Assembly (NCBI GenBank): GCA_022072175.1
Contig: JAJVIE010000003.1
Coordinates: 120,598-184,597 of the forward strand
From: Candidatus Omnitrophota bacterium
GTDB lineage: Bacteria > Omnitrophota > Gorgyraeia > 2-02-FULL-51-18
Reading direction: 5' to 3'
Length of the DNA: 64,000 nt
Made by a program: the position numbers and the translations under genes. Below the pieces are notes generated by a model. It saw nothing but the letters and a program-made list of their open reading frames with translations. It did no database searches and had not been told where the DNA came from. Positions within the stretch are counted from its first letter, which is position 1. Each line of letters opens with the position of its first letter. Of this stretch, positions 8,459-17,138 are shown in pieces.

Positions 8459-9007
8459 ATGAAGCGTTCGATCGTGGTGGTGGCGTTGATCCTTTTGGGT
8501 GCGGCCGTCGGGAACCAGGCGTACGCCGAACAGAGGGCGATCGCGGAGATACGACCCACCAGCGAAAGCTCGTCGGTCAGCGGCCGTCTGGAGTTGACGG
8601 TGGAGGAGACGGGTCTGCGTGTGCGCGGCCGCATCGAGGGGCTCCGTCCCGGGGCCAAGCACGGATTTCATGTCCATGAGTACGGCGATTGCTCGGACAC
8701 CGGCAAGGCCGCCGGAGGGCATTACAACCCGCATGATGCGCCCCATGGGGACGTCGTACAGAGCGGACTCGAATCGGCGCACGCCGGGGATCTCGGTAAT
8801 CTTGAGGCTGGTCCGGACGGCGTCGCGAGCGTCGATGTGACGGTTCCCGGTCTGGACCTGATCGTCGGGGCGCATCCGGTGGCCGGCAGGGCTTTCATCG
8901 TGCACGAGAAAGAGGATGATTTCGGTCAGCCGCTCGGCAACGCCGGCGGCCGGATCGGTTGCGGCTGTATCGTCTTGAGCGCTCCAGAAGCGCCCCCCGC
9001 GGCCTGA
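8459..9007 (+). CDS. sodC: Secreted Cu/Zn superoxide dismutase
   Basis: A 182-residue periplasmic SOD converting superoxide to peroxide and oxygen. After a signal peptide (cut near AYA-EQ) the metal-binding segments are complete: HGFHVHEYGDCS, GGHYNPHDAPHG, HAGDLGN and the C-terminal GNAGGRIGCG with the disulfide Cys. ATG 8459 is chosen over ATG 8450 because AAGGAG (8444-8449) lies nine bases upstream of it but abuts the other. Together with the peroxiredoxin at 35626 it implies exposure to oxygen. Confidence 0.95.
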   Translation: MKRSIVVVALILLGAAVGNQAYAEQRAIAEIRPTSESSSVSGRLELTVEETGLRVRGRIEGLRPGAKHGFHVHEYGDCSDTGKAAGGHYNPHDAPHGDVVQSGLESAHAGDLGNLEAGPDGVASVDVTVPGLDLIVGAHPVAGRAFIVHEKEDDFGQPLGNAGGRIGCGCIVLSAPEAPPAA

Positions 9008-9017
9008 AGCGAGCGGG

Positions 9018-9046
9018 TGTACACCGGCCTCCGGATACGTTAAAAT
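9018..9046 (+). promoter_or_regulatory. Promoter giving a probably leaderless kinase mRNA
   Basis: TGTACA (9018-9023), 17-base spacer, TAAAAT (9041-9046). The predicted start falls at or beside ATG 9053, and no ribosome-binding site precedes that codon. Confidence 0.6.
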
Positions 9047-9052
9047 GAAAAG

Positions 9053-10579
9053 ATGCTGACGAGTACGGTCGCCGAGGCCTGGCGTCTTGTGATGCCGGCC
9101 GCGGCTGTCGCCTCCGCCAAGGAAGAATCCCTCACCGTCCCGGTGCTGATCATGATCAGCGCCGCGCTCGGTATCTTCACTATCGGTTACCTGCTGTACC
9201 GGACCTACCTGCGCCGCGAGGTCGACATCCTCGAGATGACCGGCGCGGCCTCACAGCTCTCCGATCCCCAACGGGAAGCCCTGCTCCGCCAGAAGCTATC
9301 GCGCCTGTCCGTTCCCGGCCTCAGCTCGGAGGAAGCTCTCGACAAGATCTCGCGAGTCGTCCGCGAAGAGGCGGACGAACGTCTGCGTTCCGTGCGTCAA
9401 GAGCTGACCCTGAAGGTGCAGCGGCTGGAGGAGGAGAAAACGCATGAGGTCGAGACCGTCCGCAAGGACCTGACCGACGTCAAACAGCGTTTCGAGGCCG
9501 TCGAGACCGCCTACCGCCAGGTGGACGAACAGAAGAAGACCACCGAAGCCGTCGTCAAGAGCATGGCCGAGGGTCTGGTGGTCGTCAATCAGAAGGGCGA
9601 AGTGCTGTTGATGAACCCCTCGGCCGAGAGGATCCTCGGCGTCAAGGAGAAGAAGCTGGGCCGTCCGCTGTCCCAGGACCTCGGGGAGGAGATGCTCATC
9701 TCCATGCAGTCCCACGGCCCCGCCGGCGAGAAGGTCATCGAGTACCAAAGCAAGAACGACAGCACCAAGAAGATCCTGCGCCAGTCGAGCGCCGTGATCC
9801 AGAACGAGAACGGACAGACGATCGGAATGGTCAACATCCTGACCGATGTCACCAAGCAGCGCGAGCTCGACGAGATGAAGAACAAGTTCGTTTCCAACGT
9901 CACGCACGAACTGCGCACTCCGATCGTCGCGATGCAGAAGGCCATCGCGATCCTGCTCAACCAGTCCGCCGGAACGCTGAGCGAGACCCAGATGGGCTTC
10001 CTGACCATCATCTCCCGTAACCTTTCGCATCTGAGCCGGCTGGTCGAGGACGTGCTGGACGTCGCCAAGATCGACTCCGGCAACATGAAGTTCAACGTTT
10101 CCCTCAACCGTCTCGACAAGGTCATCGAGGACGTCTGCGAGACCTTCGACACCTGGGCCAATTCCAAGGACATCCGCATCCTCAGGGAGTTCGATCGCTC
10201 GATCCCCGAGCTGGTCTTCGACCGGGACAAGGTGCGTCAGGTGCTCATCAACCTGATCGGTAACGCCATCAAGTTCACGCCCGCGGGCGGGTTCATCACG
10301 GTCAGGGCCTCCTGGTCCGAGGACCGGCAGTCGGTGCGTGTCAGTGTCGCCGACAGCGGTATCGGCATCTCCAAGGAGAACATGGCGCATCTGTTCGGAC
10401 GCTTCGAGCAGTTCGGTGATCATCAGGGGATCAGCGGCACCGGACTGGGCCTCAACATCGCCCGGGAGCTGGTCGAGCGTCACGGGGGCCGCATCTGGGC
10501 CGAGAGCGAGGAGAAGAAAGGTTCGACGTTCATGTTCACTCTACCGATCAAGTCACCGCTGACGCAGGGAGGCGTCTAG
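9053..10579 (+). CDS. PAS sensor histidine kinase linked to the liv transporter
   Basis: A 508-residue sensor: one membrane helix (about 29-46), a charged coiled coil (about 80-165), one PAS domain (about 165-270), HisKA with His in THELRTPI, and HATPase with N box NLIGNAIKF, G1 DSGIGI and GTGLGL. With only one helix it is anchored with little or no periplasmic domain, so it probably reads a cytoplasmic or membrane signal. It is followed three bases later by a receiver and then by the branched-chain amino-acid transporter, suggesting a nutrient-related signal. Confidence 0.94.
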   Translation: MLTSTVAEAWRLVMPAAAVASAKEESLTVPVLIMISAALGIFTIGYLLYRTYLRREVDILEMTGAASQLSDPQREALLRQKLSRLSVPGLSSEEALDKISRVVREEADERLRSVRQELTLKVQRLEEEKTHEVETVRKDLTDVKQRFEAVETAYRQVDEQKKTTEAVVKSMAEGLVVVNQKGEVLLMNPSAERILGVKEKKLGRPLSQDLGEEMLISMQSHGPAGEKVIEYQSKNDSTKKILRQSSAVIQNENGQTIGMVNILTDVTKQRELDEMKNKFVSNVTHELRTPIVAMQKAIAILLNQSAGTLSETQMGFLTIISRNLSHLSRLVEDVLDVAKIDSGNMKFNVSLNRLDKVIEDVCETFDTWANSKDIRILREFDRSIPELVFDRDKVRQVLINLIGNAIKFTPAGGFITVRASWSEDRQSVRVSVADSGIGISKENMAHLFGRFEQFGDHQGISGTGLGLNIARELVERHGGRIWAESEEKKGSTFMFTLPIKSPLTQGGV

Positions 10580-10582
10580 AGC

Positions 10583-10975
10583 ATGCCCGAAGAGATCCGG
10601 ATCCTTTTTATCGACGATCAGCCCGATTTCCTCGAGACGATGTCCTTCTGGATGCGCTCGAAGGGCTACCATGTCACGACGGCCTCGAGCCCCGATATGG
10701 GCGTCGATATCGTGAAGACCTGCAAGCTGGACATCGTCTTCGTCGATTTCAAGATGCCCGGCAAGAACGGCATCGAGGTCATCCGGGAGATCCGCGCGTT
10801 CAACAAGACGATCCCCATCGTGCTGGTCACCGCTCACGCGGACGACGCGATGATCATGCGTTCCAAGGACCTCAACATCAGCGGGTTCTTCTCCAAGATG
10901 GGGGAGTTCGAGGAGTTGGAGCAGGTGCTCGAAGTGGTCCTGCGCAGCCTCAAGCGCTCCAAGGCCGGGCAGTGA
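10583..10975 (+). CDS. Receiver-only response regulator
   Basis: A 130-residue receiver with FIDDQ acidic pair, acceptor Asp in [10 protein letters not shown], Thr in LVTAH and Lys in FFSKMG. There is no output domain. It sits between a kinase and the livJ-like gene, whose GTG overlaps its stop (GTGA). A direct DNA-binding role is unlikely; it may act on a partner protein or in a relay. Confidence 0.93.
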   Translation: MPEEIRILFIDDQPDFLETMSFWMRSKGYHVTTASSPDMGVDIVKTCKLDIVFVDFKMPGKNGIEVIREIRAFNKTIPIVLVTAHADDAMIMRSKDLNISGFFSKMGEFEELEQVLEVVLRSLKRSKAGQ

Positions 10976-12123
10976 CGCTGTTCCGACGCGCTGTTCTGAC
11001 GGCCGCCGCCGCCGTCGTTCTCGGGTCGGCCGCGCAGCCGGTACCGGCGGCGGCCGAGGAACGCGTCGTGCGCATCGGCCTGGTCGCGCCCCTGACGGGG
11101 GACCAGGCGTATATCGGGCAGGGCTGTCTCAATGGCGCGCGCATGGCCGTGGAGGACGCCAACGTGCGCGGTCCGGTCTTCGGTCAAGCGCGGCTGGAGC
11201 TGGTCCCGCTCGACGATCAGCACAATCCCACTCAGGCGGTGCTGGCGGCCAACAAGCTCGTCGCGGATCCCACCGTGATCGGCGTGGTCGGACACTTCAA
11301 TTCGAGCTGCACCAAGGCCGCCTCGGCCATCTATCATGAGGGCCGCATGGTGCAAGTGACCCCCGCGTCGACCAACCCCGAGATCTCACGGCAGGGTTTC
11401 GACACGTTCTTCCGGGTGTGCGCCACCGACGATGTGCAGGCCCCGGCCGCGGCCCGGTACGCTTACGGACGCCTGGGCGCGCGCAGAGCGGCCATCATCG
11501 ATGACCAGACCACGTACGGCAAGGGCCTGGCGGACCAGTTCGAGAAGACCTTCAAGGATCTCGGCGGAGAAGTGTTGCGCCGGGACGGCATCACACAGGG
11601 CGAGAAGGATTTCGCGCCCCTGCTGACCCGCATCAAGGTCCTCAAGCCCGAACTCGTTTTTTACGGCGGGGTCTATCCGGAGTTGGCGCTGCTTTTGAAA
11701 CAATCCCGGAAACTCGGCCTCAAGACCCAGTGGATGGGCGGTGACGGGATCTATGAGGCGTCACTGATCCAGCTGGCCGGACCCGATGTCGCAGAAGGGT
11801 TGTACGCGACCATGCTCGGGGTCGATCCCAAGACCCTCCCGAGCGCGGCGGATTTCGTGAAACGCTACGAGGCGCGGCACGGTGAGATCGGTTCGTTCTC
11901 CACGTACGCTTACGACGCGGCTAACGTCATCATCGAGGCCGCTCGCCGCGCGGGTGCTCCCGACCGGCAGGCCGTCCTTTCGGAGGTGCGGGCCACCAAG
12001 GACCATTCGGGCATCCTCGGTCCCGTGAACTTCGACGAGAACGGGGACGTGGTGGGCCGAAGCGTCGGTATCTACCGGGTCGCCGACGGCAAGTTCAGGT
12101 TCCTGGAGGAAGCGGGCTCTTGA
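10972..12123 (+). CDS. livJ: Branched-chain amino-acid ABC transporter, substrate-binding protein
   Basis: A 383-residue periplasmic binding protein of the Leu/Ile/Val family (type I fold). It has a signal peptide (about 1-27, Ala-rich) and the typical start [17 protein letters not shown], plus a conserved PASTNPE loop. GTG 10972 overlaps the receiver stop and TTG 12120 of the permease overlaps its own stop, so binding protein and permeases are coupled. The actual ligand could be another amino acid, urea or a short amide. Confidence 0.92.
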   Translation: MTLFRRAVLTAAAAVVLGSAAQPVPAAAEERVVRIGLVAPLTGDQAYIGQGCLNGARMAVEDANVRGPVFGQARLELVPLDDQHNPTQAVLAANKLVADPTVIGVVGHFNSSCTKAASAIYHEGRMVQVTPASTNPEISRQGFDTFFRVCATDDVQAPAAARYAYGRLGARRAAIIDDQTTYGKGLADQFEKTFKDLGGEVLRRDGITQGEKDFAPLLTRIKVLKPELVFYGGVYPELALLLKQSRKLGLKTQWMGGDGIYEASLIQLAGPDVAEGLYATMLGVDPKTLPSAADFVKRYEARHGEIGSFSTYAYDAANVIIEAARRAGAPDRQAVLSEVRATKDHSGILGPVNFDENGDVVGRSVGIYRVADGKFRFLEEAGS

Positions 12124-13046
12124 GCGATGCCCAGGTCGCCGCGGCGCTCCTGGCGCAGCAGCTGATCAACGGTCTGACCATCGGCCTGGTCTACGCGCTC
12201 ATCGCGCTGGGTTACACGATGGTCTACGGCGTCATCCAGCTCATCAATTTTGCCCACGGCGAGGTTTTCATGCTCGGCGCCTATCTGGCGCTGACCGCCG
12301 TCTGGCTCCTCACCGCCTGGCTCGGCGCCCCTCCGGCGATCCTTCTCTTGTGCGGCATGTTCGCGCTCTCGGTGGTCGGCTGCGCCCTGACCGGACGTCT
12401 GATCGAACGGGTGGCTTACCGGCCCTTGAGAGGTTCGCCCAAGCTGACCGCGCTCATCACCTCCATCGGCGTCTCGTTCTTCCTGCAGAACGCGGTGATG
12501 CTCCTCTACGGTTCGCGTGAACAGAGCGTGCCCGAGGTGCTGCCGATGGTCAGCTGGGAGGTTGGAGGGGTATCCGTGTCCGGCATGCAGTTGCTCATCC
12601 TCGCCGTATCCGCGGCAATGATGGTCGGTCTGGACCGATTCGTCCGCCGGACGCGGACCGGCAAGGCGATGCGCGCCTGTGCCGAGAACACCGAAGCGGC
12701 CAGTCTCATGGGGATCTCGCCCGATGCGGTGATCCGCAACACGTTCATGCTCGGTTCGGGGCTGGCCGCGGTGGGCGGGATGCTTTTCGCGATGAACTAC
12801 GGCAGTGTGAGTTTTCACGACGGATATCTGGCGGGGCTCAAGGCGTTCACCGCCGCGGTCTTCGGGGGCATCGGCAGTATCCCGGGCGCGATGATCGGGG
12901 GGATCCTCTTGGGCGTGTTCGAGGGGCTGGCGGCCGGGTATCTCTCCTCGGAATGGAAGGACGTCTTCGCGTTCGGCCTGCTCGTCTGCGTGTTGATCTT
13001 CAGGCCGTCGGGGATCCTGGGCGAGAACCTGCCCGAAAAGGTCTGA
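12120..13046 (+). CDS. livH: Branched-chain amino-acid ABC transporter permease
   Basis: A 308-residue inner-membrane permease with about eight hydrophobic helices and LivH hallmarks: LINGLTIGLVYALIALGYT, INFAHGEVFMLGAY near the N-terminus and the C-terminal FGGIGSIPGAMIGG coupling loop. Translation begins at TTG 12120, overlapping livJ by four bases. It pairs with the LivM part of the next protein. Confidence 0.95.
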   Translation: MSDAQVAAALLAQQLINGLTIGLVYALIALGYTMVYGVIQLINFAHGEVFMLGAYLALTAVWLLTAWLGAPPAILLLCGMFALSVVGCALTGRLIERVAYRPLRGSPKLTALITSIGVSFFLQNAVMLLYGSREQSVPEVLPMVSWEVGGVSVSGMQLLILAVSAAMMVGLDRFVRRTRTGKAMRACAENTEAASLMGISPDAVIRNTFMLGSGLAAVGGMLFAMNYGSVSFHDGYLAGLKAFTAAVFGGIGSIPGAMIGGILLGVFEGLAAGYLSSEWKDVFAFGLLVCVLIFRPSGILGENLPEKV

Positions 13047-13048
13047 GC

Positions 13049-14830
13049 GTGAACGGCTCCGCTCTCAAAGCGTGGTGGCGGAAGCATCCGTTCATCAGCC
13101 AGGTCGTGACGTATCTTGCGCCGTTCGCGCTCTTGCCGCTGGTCCATCGAAATCCCTATCACCTCGACGTGCTCACCGGGGTGGGCATCTACGCGATCCT
13201 CGCGCTCGGGCTCAACGTCATCGTCGGCACGGCCGGACTGCTGCACCTCGGCTACGCGGCGTTCTTCGCGATCGGAGCTTACAGCTACGCGCTCCTCAAT
13301 ATCCACGCGGATTGCCCGTTCTGGCTGGGCCTGCCGGCATCCGGCGTCGCCGCGATGGCGCTCGGCACGCTGATCGCGGTGCCCTCGATCCGGGTCAGGG
13401 GGGATTATCTGGCGATCACGACACTGGGATTCGGGGAGATCGTCCGTATCACGGTCAATAACCTCGACGAGTGGACCGGTGGACCCAACGGTCTTCTGGG
13501 GATCGATCGTCCGTCACTGCCCATGCATGGGCCCGACGGCTGGACGCTCCGCTCGTTCTCGGTGGACCCCTTGCCGTACTATTACCTGGTCCTGGCCATG
13601 ACCGCGGCCATCGCCTACCTGCTCTTCCGTTTGAGCGATTCGAAGATCGGTCGGGCGCTTACGGCCATCCGCGAGGACGAGCTGGCCGCCGGGTGTATGG
13701 GTGTTCCGGTCCTGAGGACCAAGATCACGGCTTTCGCGCTCGGTTCGTTCATCGCGGGCCTGGCGGGAGCCGTCTATGCCTCCAAGCAGACGATCATTTC
13801 CCCGGACAGCTTCGACTTCGTCCTTTCGGTGTTGATCCTGGCGATGGTCGTGCTCGGCGGTATGGGCAACATCTGGGGGGCCGCGCTGGGCGCCTTCGTG
13901 CTCGGAGTTCTGCCGGAGGTCCTCCGTGAGTTCGCCGCCTACCGGATGCTCCTGTTCGGGCTCATCATGATCCTGATGATGATCTTCAGGCCGCAGGGTA
14001 TCTTGGGCGGACAGCTCATCCGCCGTGAGTTGAGGCCCGTCCGCAGGGAGGTGTCCGATGGCGCTGCTGAGGTCAAGGGTGCCTCGAAGTCCTATGGAGG
14101 AGTGGCTCCGCTCAAGAACATGGATCTCGTCATCCATGCCGGCGAGATCGTCAGCCTGATCGGGCCCAACGGCGCCGGTAAGACCTCGTTCTTCAATTGC
14201 GTGACCGGATTGGCTAGGATCGACGCGGGCCGGATCGCGTTCGACGGGGGACGCGTCCGGCTGGACGGTCTGGCCCCCGAGCGGATCTTGAGGGCGGGGG
14301 TCGCCCGGACGTTCCAGAACCTCCGCATCTTCCGCAACATGACCGTACTTGAGAACGTGGCCATCGGCTATCACTCACGGACGCGCTCGGGGCTGCTCGA
14401 CGCGATCCTGCGCACGCGACGGCATCGCGTCGAAGAGATGAAGACCTTGAGGGAGAGCTTGGAGCTCCTGGGTTGGATCGGGTTGAACGAACAGGCCAAC
14501 GAGATCGCCGGGTGCCTGTCCTACGGTGACCAGAAGCGCCTGGAGATCGCCCGGGCCCTGGCGTGCGGTCCGAGATTATTGCTCCTGGACGAGCCGGTGG
14601 CCGGGATGAACCCCACCGAGAAGAGCGCGATCTCCGCGGTGATCCGGCGTATCCGTGACCGGGGCATCTCGGTCTTCTTGATCGAGCATGATATGAAGGT
14701 CGTGATGCCGCTCTCGGACCGGGTGGTCGTGATGGACGACGGCCGTAAGATCGCCGAGGGTCCGCCGGACAAGGTCCAGTGCGACCCGCGCGTGATCGCG
14801 GCGTATCTCGGAGAGCCCGGTGATGCTTGA
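13049..14830 (+). CDS. livM-livG: LivM permease and LivG ATPase in one reading frame (probable frameshift fusion)
   Basis: One 593-residue frame. Residues about 1-330 are the LivM permease (LNVIVGTAGLLHLGYAAF, MVVLGGMGNIWGAALGA); about 340-593 are the LivG ATPase (Walker A GPNGAGKTS, signature LSYGDQKRLEIARAL, Walker B LLLLDEP, switch His in LIEHDMKV). At the junction a separate livG start survives out of frame: GGGAGGT, five bases, ATG 14058, then codons for MALL. Adding one T near 14067 gives livM ending at TGA and livG reading MALLEVKGASK, the same overlap pattern as the livG-livF border. The fusion is therefore best read as a one-base deletion, real or an assembly error. Confidence 0.9.
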   Translation: MNGSALKAWWRKHPFISQVVTYLAPFALLPLVHRNPYHLDVLTGVGIYAILALGLNVIVGTAGLLHLGYAAFFAIGAYSYALLNIHADCPFWLGLPASGVAAMALGTLIAVPSIRVRGDYLAITTLGFGEIVRITVNNLDEWTGGPNGLLGIDRPSLPMHGPDGWTLRSFSVDPLPYYYLVLAMTAAIAYLLFRLSDSKIGRALTAIREDELAAGCMGVPVLRTKITAFALGSFIAGLAGAVYASKQTIISPDSFDFVLSVLILAMVVLGGMGNIWGAALGAFVLGVLPEVLREFAAYRMLLFGLIMILMMIFRPQGILGGQLIRRELRPVRREVSDGAAEVKGASKSYGGVAPLKNMDLVIHAGEIVSLIGPNGAGKTSFFNCVTGLARIDAGRIAFDGGRVRLDGLAPERILRAGVARTFQNLRIFRNMTVLENVAIGYHSRTRSGLLDAILRTRRHRVEEMKTLRESLELLGWIGLNEQANEIAGCLSYGDQKRLEIARALACGPRLLLLDEPVAGMNPTEKSAISAVIRRIRDRGISVFLIEHDMKVVMPLSDRVVVMDDGRKIAEGPPDKVQCDPRVIAAYLGEPGDA

Positions 14831-15530
14831 GGTGCGGCACGTGCATACCCGTTACGGCAAGGTCGATTGCCTCAAGGGCGTCGGTCTGAGCGTCGGCGCG
14901 GGCGAGATCGTGGCCCTCCTGGGAGCCAACGGCGCGGGCAAGACCACCGTCCTCAAGACCCTGTCGGGGTTGGTGAGGCCATCGGCGGGCGAGGTGTTGT
15001 TCGAGGGCCGCCGGATCGACGGCGTCTCTCCGGAGGAGGTCGTCAGGCGTGGTGTGGCCCACGTACCCGAGGGCCGCAAGGTCTTCCAGAAACTGACCGT
15101 GCTCGAGAACCTCGAGCTCGGAGCTTACCTCCGCAGGGACGGCGCCGGTGTTCGCGGCGACCTCGAGCATGTGTTCGCTCTCTTTCCGGTGCTCAAGCAG
15201 CGACTGCGTCAGCGCGCGGGCACGCTCTCGGGCGGGGAACAGCAGATGTTGGCCATCGGCCGCGCGCTCATGTCCCGGCCCAAGGTGCTCCTGCTCGATG
15301 AGCCGTCCCTGGGGCTGGCCCCGATCGTCGTCTCCTCGATCTTCCGGATGATCCGGGAGATCAACCGCGAAGGCCGGACCATCCTGCTGGTGGAACAGAA
15401 CGCGCGCATGGCGCTGAGCGTGGCCAAGCGCGCTTACGTTCTGGAGCTAGGGGAGATCGTGTTGAGCGGGGAGGCCGAAGCGGTCCGGGACAGTCCGGAG
15501 GTGCAGAGCGCCTACCTGGGCGGAGGCTGA
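14823..15530 (+). CDS. livF: Branched-chain amino-acid ABC transporter ATPase
   Basis: A 235-residue ATPase with Walker A GANGAGKTT, signature LSGGEQQMLAIGRAL, Walker B LLLLDEPSLGL and switch His replaced by Gln in LVEQNARMAL, as is typical of LivF. ATG 14823 overlaps the LivG end by eight bases (GTG 14820 is an alternative). It completes the transporter; the next gene is convergent. Confidence 0.95.
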   Translation: MLEVRHVHTRYGKVDCLKGVGLSVGAGEIVALLGANGAGKTTVLKTLSGLVRPSAGEVLFEGRRIDGVSPEEVVRRGVAHVPEGRKVFQKLTVLENLELGAYLRRDGAGVRGDLEHVFALFPVLKQRLRQRAGTLSGGEQQMLAIGRALMSRPKVLLLDEPSLGLAPIVVSSIFRMIREINREGRTILLVEQNARMALSVAKRAYVLELGEIVLSGEAEAVRDSPEVQSAYLGGG

Positions 15531-15546
15531 GCCCGCCCGAGGCCGG

Positions 15547-15762
15547 TCAGGATCTTTTCTTGAGGATGAACTTCAGGGTGCCGGCCGGATCGAGGGTGAT
15601 GTCGAGGAGCTTGTCCTGGAGGGCTTTCTTGTGACGCTTGCACAGAAGCACCGGGAACATCTCGTCGGGCATCGGCATGACGTTGGTCACGGTCTCGATG
15701 TCCACGGAATCCTTGGCCCCGCAGACATCACAAACCCTCTCCAGACTCTCCATATTGTCCAT
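15547..15762 (-). CDS. Small Cys-containing protein of unknown function
   Basis: A 71-residue minus-strand protein. It has a CDVC pair near residue 11 and a third Cys in LLCKRHKK near residue 41, which could make a treble-clef-like metal site, and a basic C-terminus. GGAGGG stands just upstream of the ATG, and a plausible minus-strand promoter (15792-15820) supports a real gene. I do not recognise the family. Confidence 0.7.
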   Translation of the reverse strand: MDNMESLERVCDVCGAKDSVDIETVTNVMPMPDEMFPVLLCKRHKKALQDKLLDITLDPAGTLKFILKKRS

Positions 15763-15791
15763 CGAACGCCCTCCATCGCGCCGGAAGCGTT

Positions 15792-15820
15792 ATCATAACA
15801 TTCCCGACACGGCTCGCCAA
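15792..15820 (-). promoter_or_regulatory. Promoter for the small Cys protein
   Basis: On the minus strand TTGGCG (15815-15820), 17-base spacer, TATGAT (15792-15797). It is divergent from the extended -10 element at 15860. Confidence 0.55.
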
Positions 15821-15859
15821 GACCCTGCCGAGCTCGCATGCGGCCGGGCAGGAGGTTTG

Positions 15860-15868
15860 TGATACAAT
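15860..15868 (+). promoter_or_regulatory. Extended -10 element before the gene at 15877
   Basis: TG-A-TACAAT (15860-15868) is an extended -10 with no recognisable -35. ATG 15877 follows nine bases later, close to the expected transcription start. Confidence 0.5.
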
Positions 15869-15876
15869 ACGCCATC

Positions 15877-16302
15877 ATGACCACGCACCGTTCGCTCAAC
15901 AAGCTCGAGTTCAAGGCTCATATGAGCATCCACAACGTCGCGGAAGTGCCTTCCGAGGGTGCCGAGGGTGAAGTCTGCGCGACGCGTGACCGGTTCGGTC
16001 GCAAGCACGAGATACGCCCGGAGGCACCGCGTCGCCGCAAAGGACCGGCAGCGGCGGTGATCCTGCTGGCCGGGGTCTTTATGGCCTCGGCAGCCCGGGC
16101 CGATGAAGGTTTTGTGCCGGCCGACGCCCCCACCTCACCAGCCAAAGCCCGAGGCACCAACGTCACCGTCGTCAGTGAAGGACGACGTCCGCTCTGGGCC
16201 GAGGACACGCCCCGCGATCCGGATTTCGCCATCCCGATCGACGACCGCATGTCGCTGGACATCAACGACGACGGTGATCCGAACGTTAACTACCGCTTCT
16301 AG
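15877..16302 (+). CDS. Hypothetical exported or membrane-anchored protein
   Basis: A 141-residue protein without a family I recognise. A basic stretch (RRRKG) precedes a hydrophobic helix ending MASAARADE, about residues 50-70, which could be a late signal peptide or a signal anchor; ATG 15922 is an internal alternative. The C-terminal half is acidic with DINDDGDPN, a possible Ca-binding loop. The next gene begins inside its 3' end, so the two are probably co-expressed. Confidence 0.65.
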   Translation: MTTHRSLNKLEFKAHMSIHNVAEVPSEGAEGEVCATRDRFGRKHEIRPEAPRRRKGPAAAVILLAGVFMASAARADEGFVPADAPTSPAKARGTNVTVVSEGRRPLWAEDTPRDPDFAIPIDDRMSLDINDDGDPNVNYRF

Positions 16303-17125
16303 GCTCCTCCGGCGCCTCTTGGCGTGCGGGCTGTCCGCGATGCTGGTCCTCGCGACAGCTTCGTACGGTCAGGCCGCTTCACCGCCCAAGCTCAATGCCC
16401 GCTCCGCGGTCATCCTCGACGTCAAGACCGGCAAGCCCCTCTACGCCAAGAACGCTCATCTGAAGCTGCCACCCGCGTCCACCACGAAGATCATGACCGC
16501 GCTCTTGGCCCTGGAGACCCTGGGTTGGGAACAGGAAGTGACGATCAGCCGCCGGGCCGCGGCAGCGCCCTCCAGCAAGGCCGACCTGCGGGCCGGTGAG
16601 CGCTATCAGGCCAAATACCTGATCCTCGCGTCCCTGGTGTCGTCCTCCAACGATGCGGCCATCGCCTTGGCCGAAGCGTGCTCGGGCACCGAAGAGGCCT
16701 TCGCGGAGCGCATGAACGCCAGGGCCTTGGAGCTCGGCATGAAGAACACGCGCTTCATCAACGCGACCGGACTGCCGGACAAGCGCAGGAAACAATACTC
16801 CACGGCCTACGATCTGGCCCTCCTGGTGCGTCACGCGTCCCGCGACGGACGTGTCGATCACATGATGGCCGTCACGAGCGCCTATATTTTCAGCGTCGAG
16901 GGACGCGCGACGCTCATCCGGGCCCACAACAAGATGCTCTGGCGCATGCCCAAGTTCGTGAAGGGAAAGACCGGCTGGACGTTCGCTTCGAGGCACACGT
17001 TCGCCGGCACCAACTACGAATCCGCCAAGAAGTTCACGTTCGCTCTCTTGAGCTCCAAGGAGCCGTGGATGGACATCGAGCGCCTGGCCAATTTTGGCAC
17101 GGTGCTGGCGTCCTCTCGGCGCTAG
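16274..17125 (+). CDS. D-alanyl-D-alanine carboxypeptidase (S11 / PBP5 family)
   Basis: A 283-residue periplasmic penicillin-binding enzyme trimming the terminal D-Ala of peptidoglycan stem peptides. The three active-site motifs are present: SxxK in STTKIM, SxN in SSSN and KTG in KGKTGWT. The PBP5 C-terminal domain is absent, as in short family members. GTG 16274 is chosen because it gives a basic n-region (SRLLRRLL) and a signal peptide ending GQAAS; it overlaps the preceding gene by 29 bases. TTG 16319 is another possible start. Confidence 0.85.
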   Translation: MIRTLTTASRLLRRLLACGLSAMLVLATASYGQAASPPKLNARSAVILDVKTGKPLYAKNAHLKLPPASTTKIMTALLALETLGWEQEVTISRRAAAAPSSKADLRAGERYQAKYLILASLVSSSNDAAIALAEACSGTEEAFAERMNARALELGMKNTRFINATGLPDKRRKQYSTAYDLALLVRHASRDGRVDHMMAVTSAYIFSVEGRATLIRAHNKMLWRMPKFVKGKTGWTFASRHTFAGTNYESAKKFTFALLSSKEPWMDIERLANFGTVLASSRR

Positions 17126-17138
17126 AGAGGAAGCCGGG

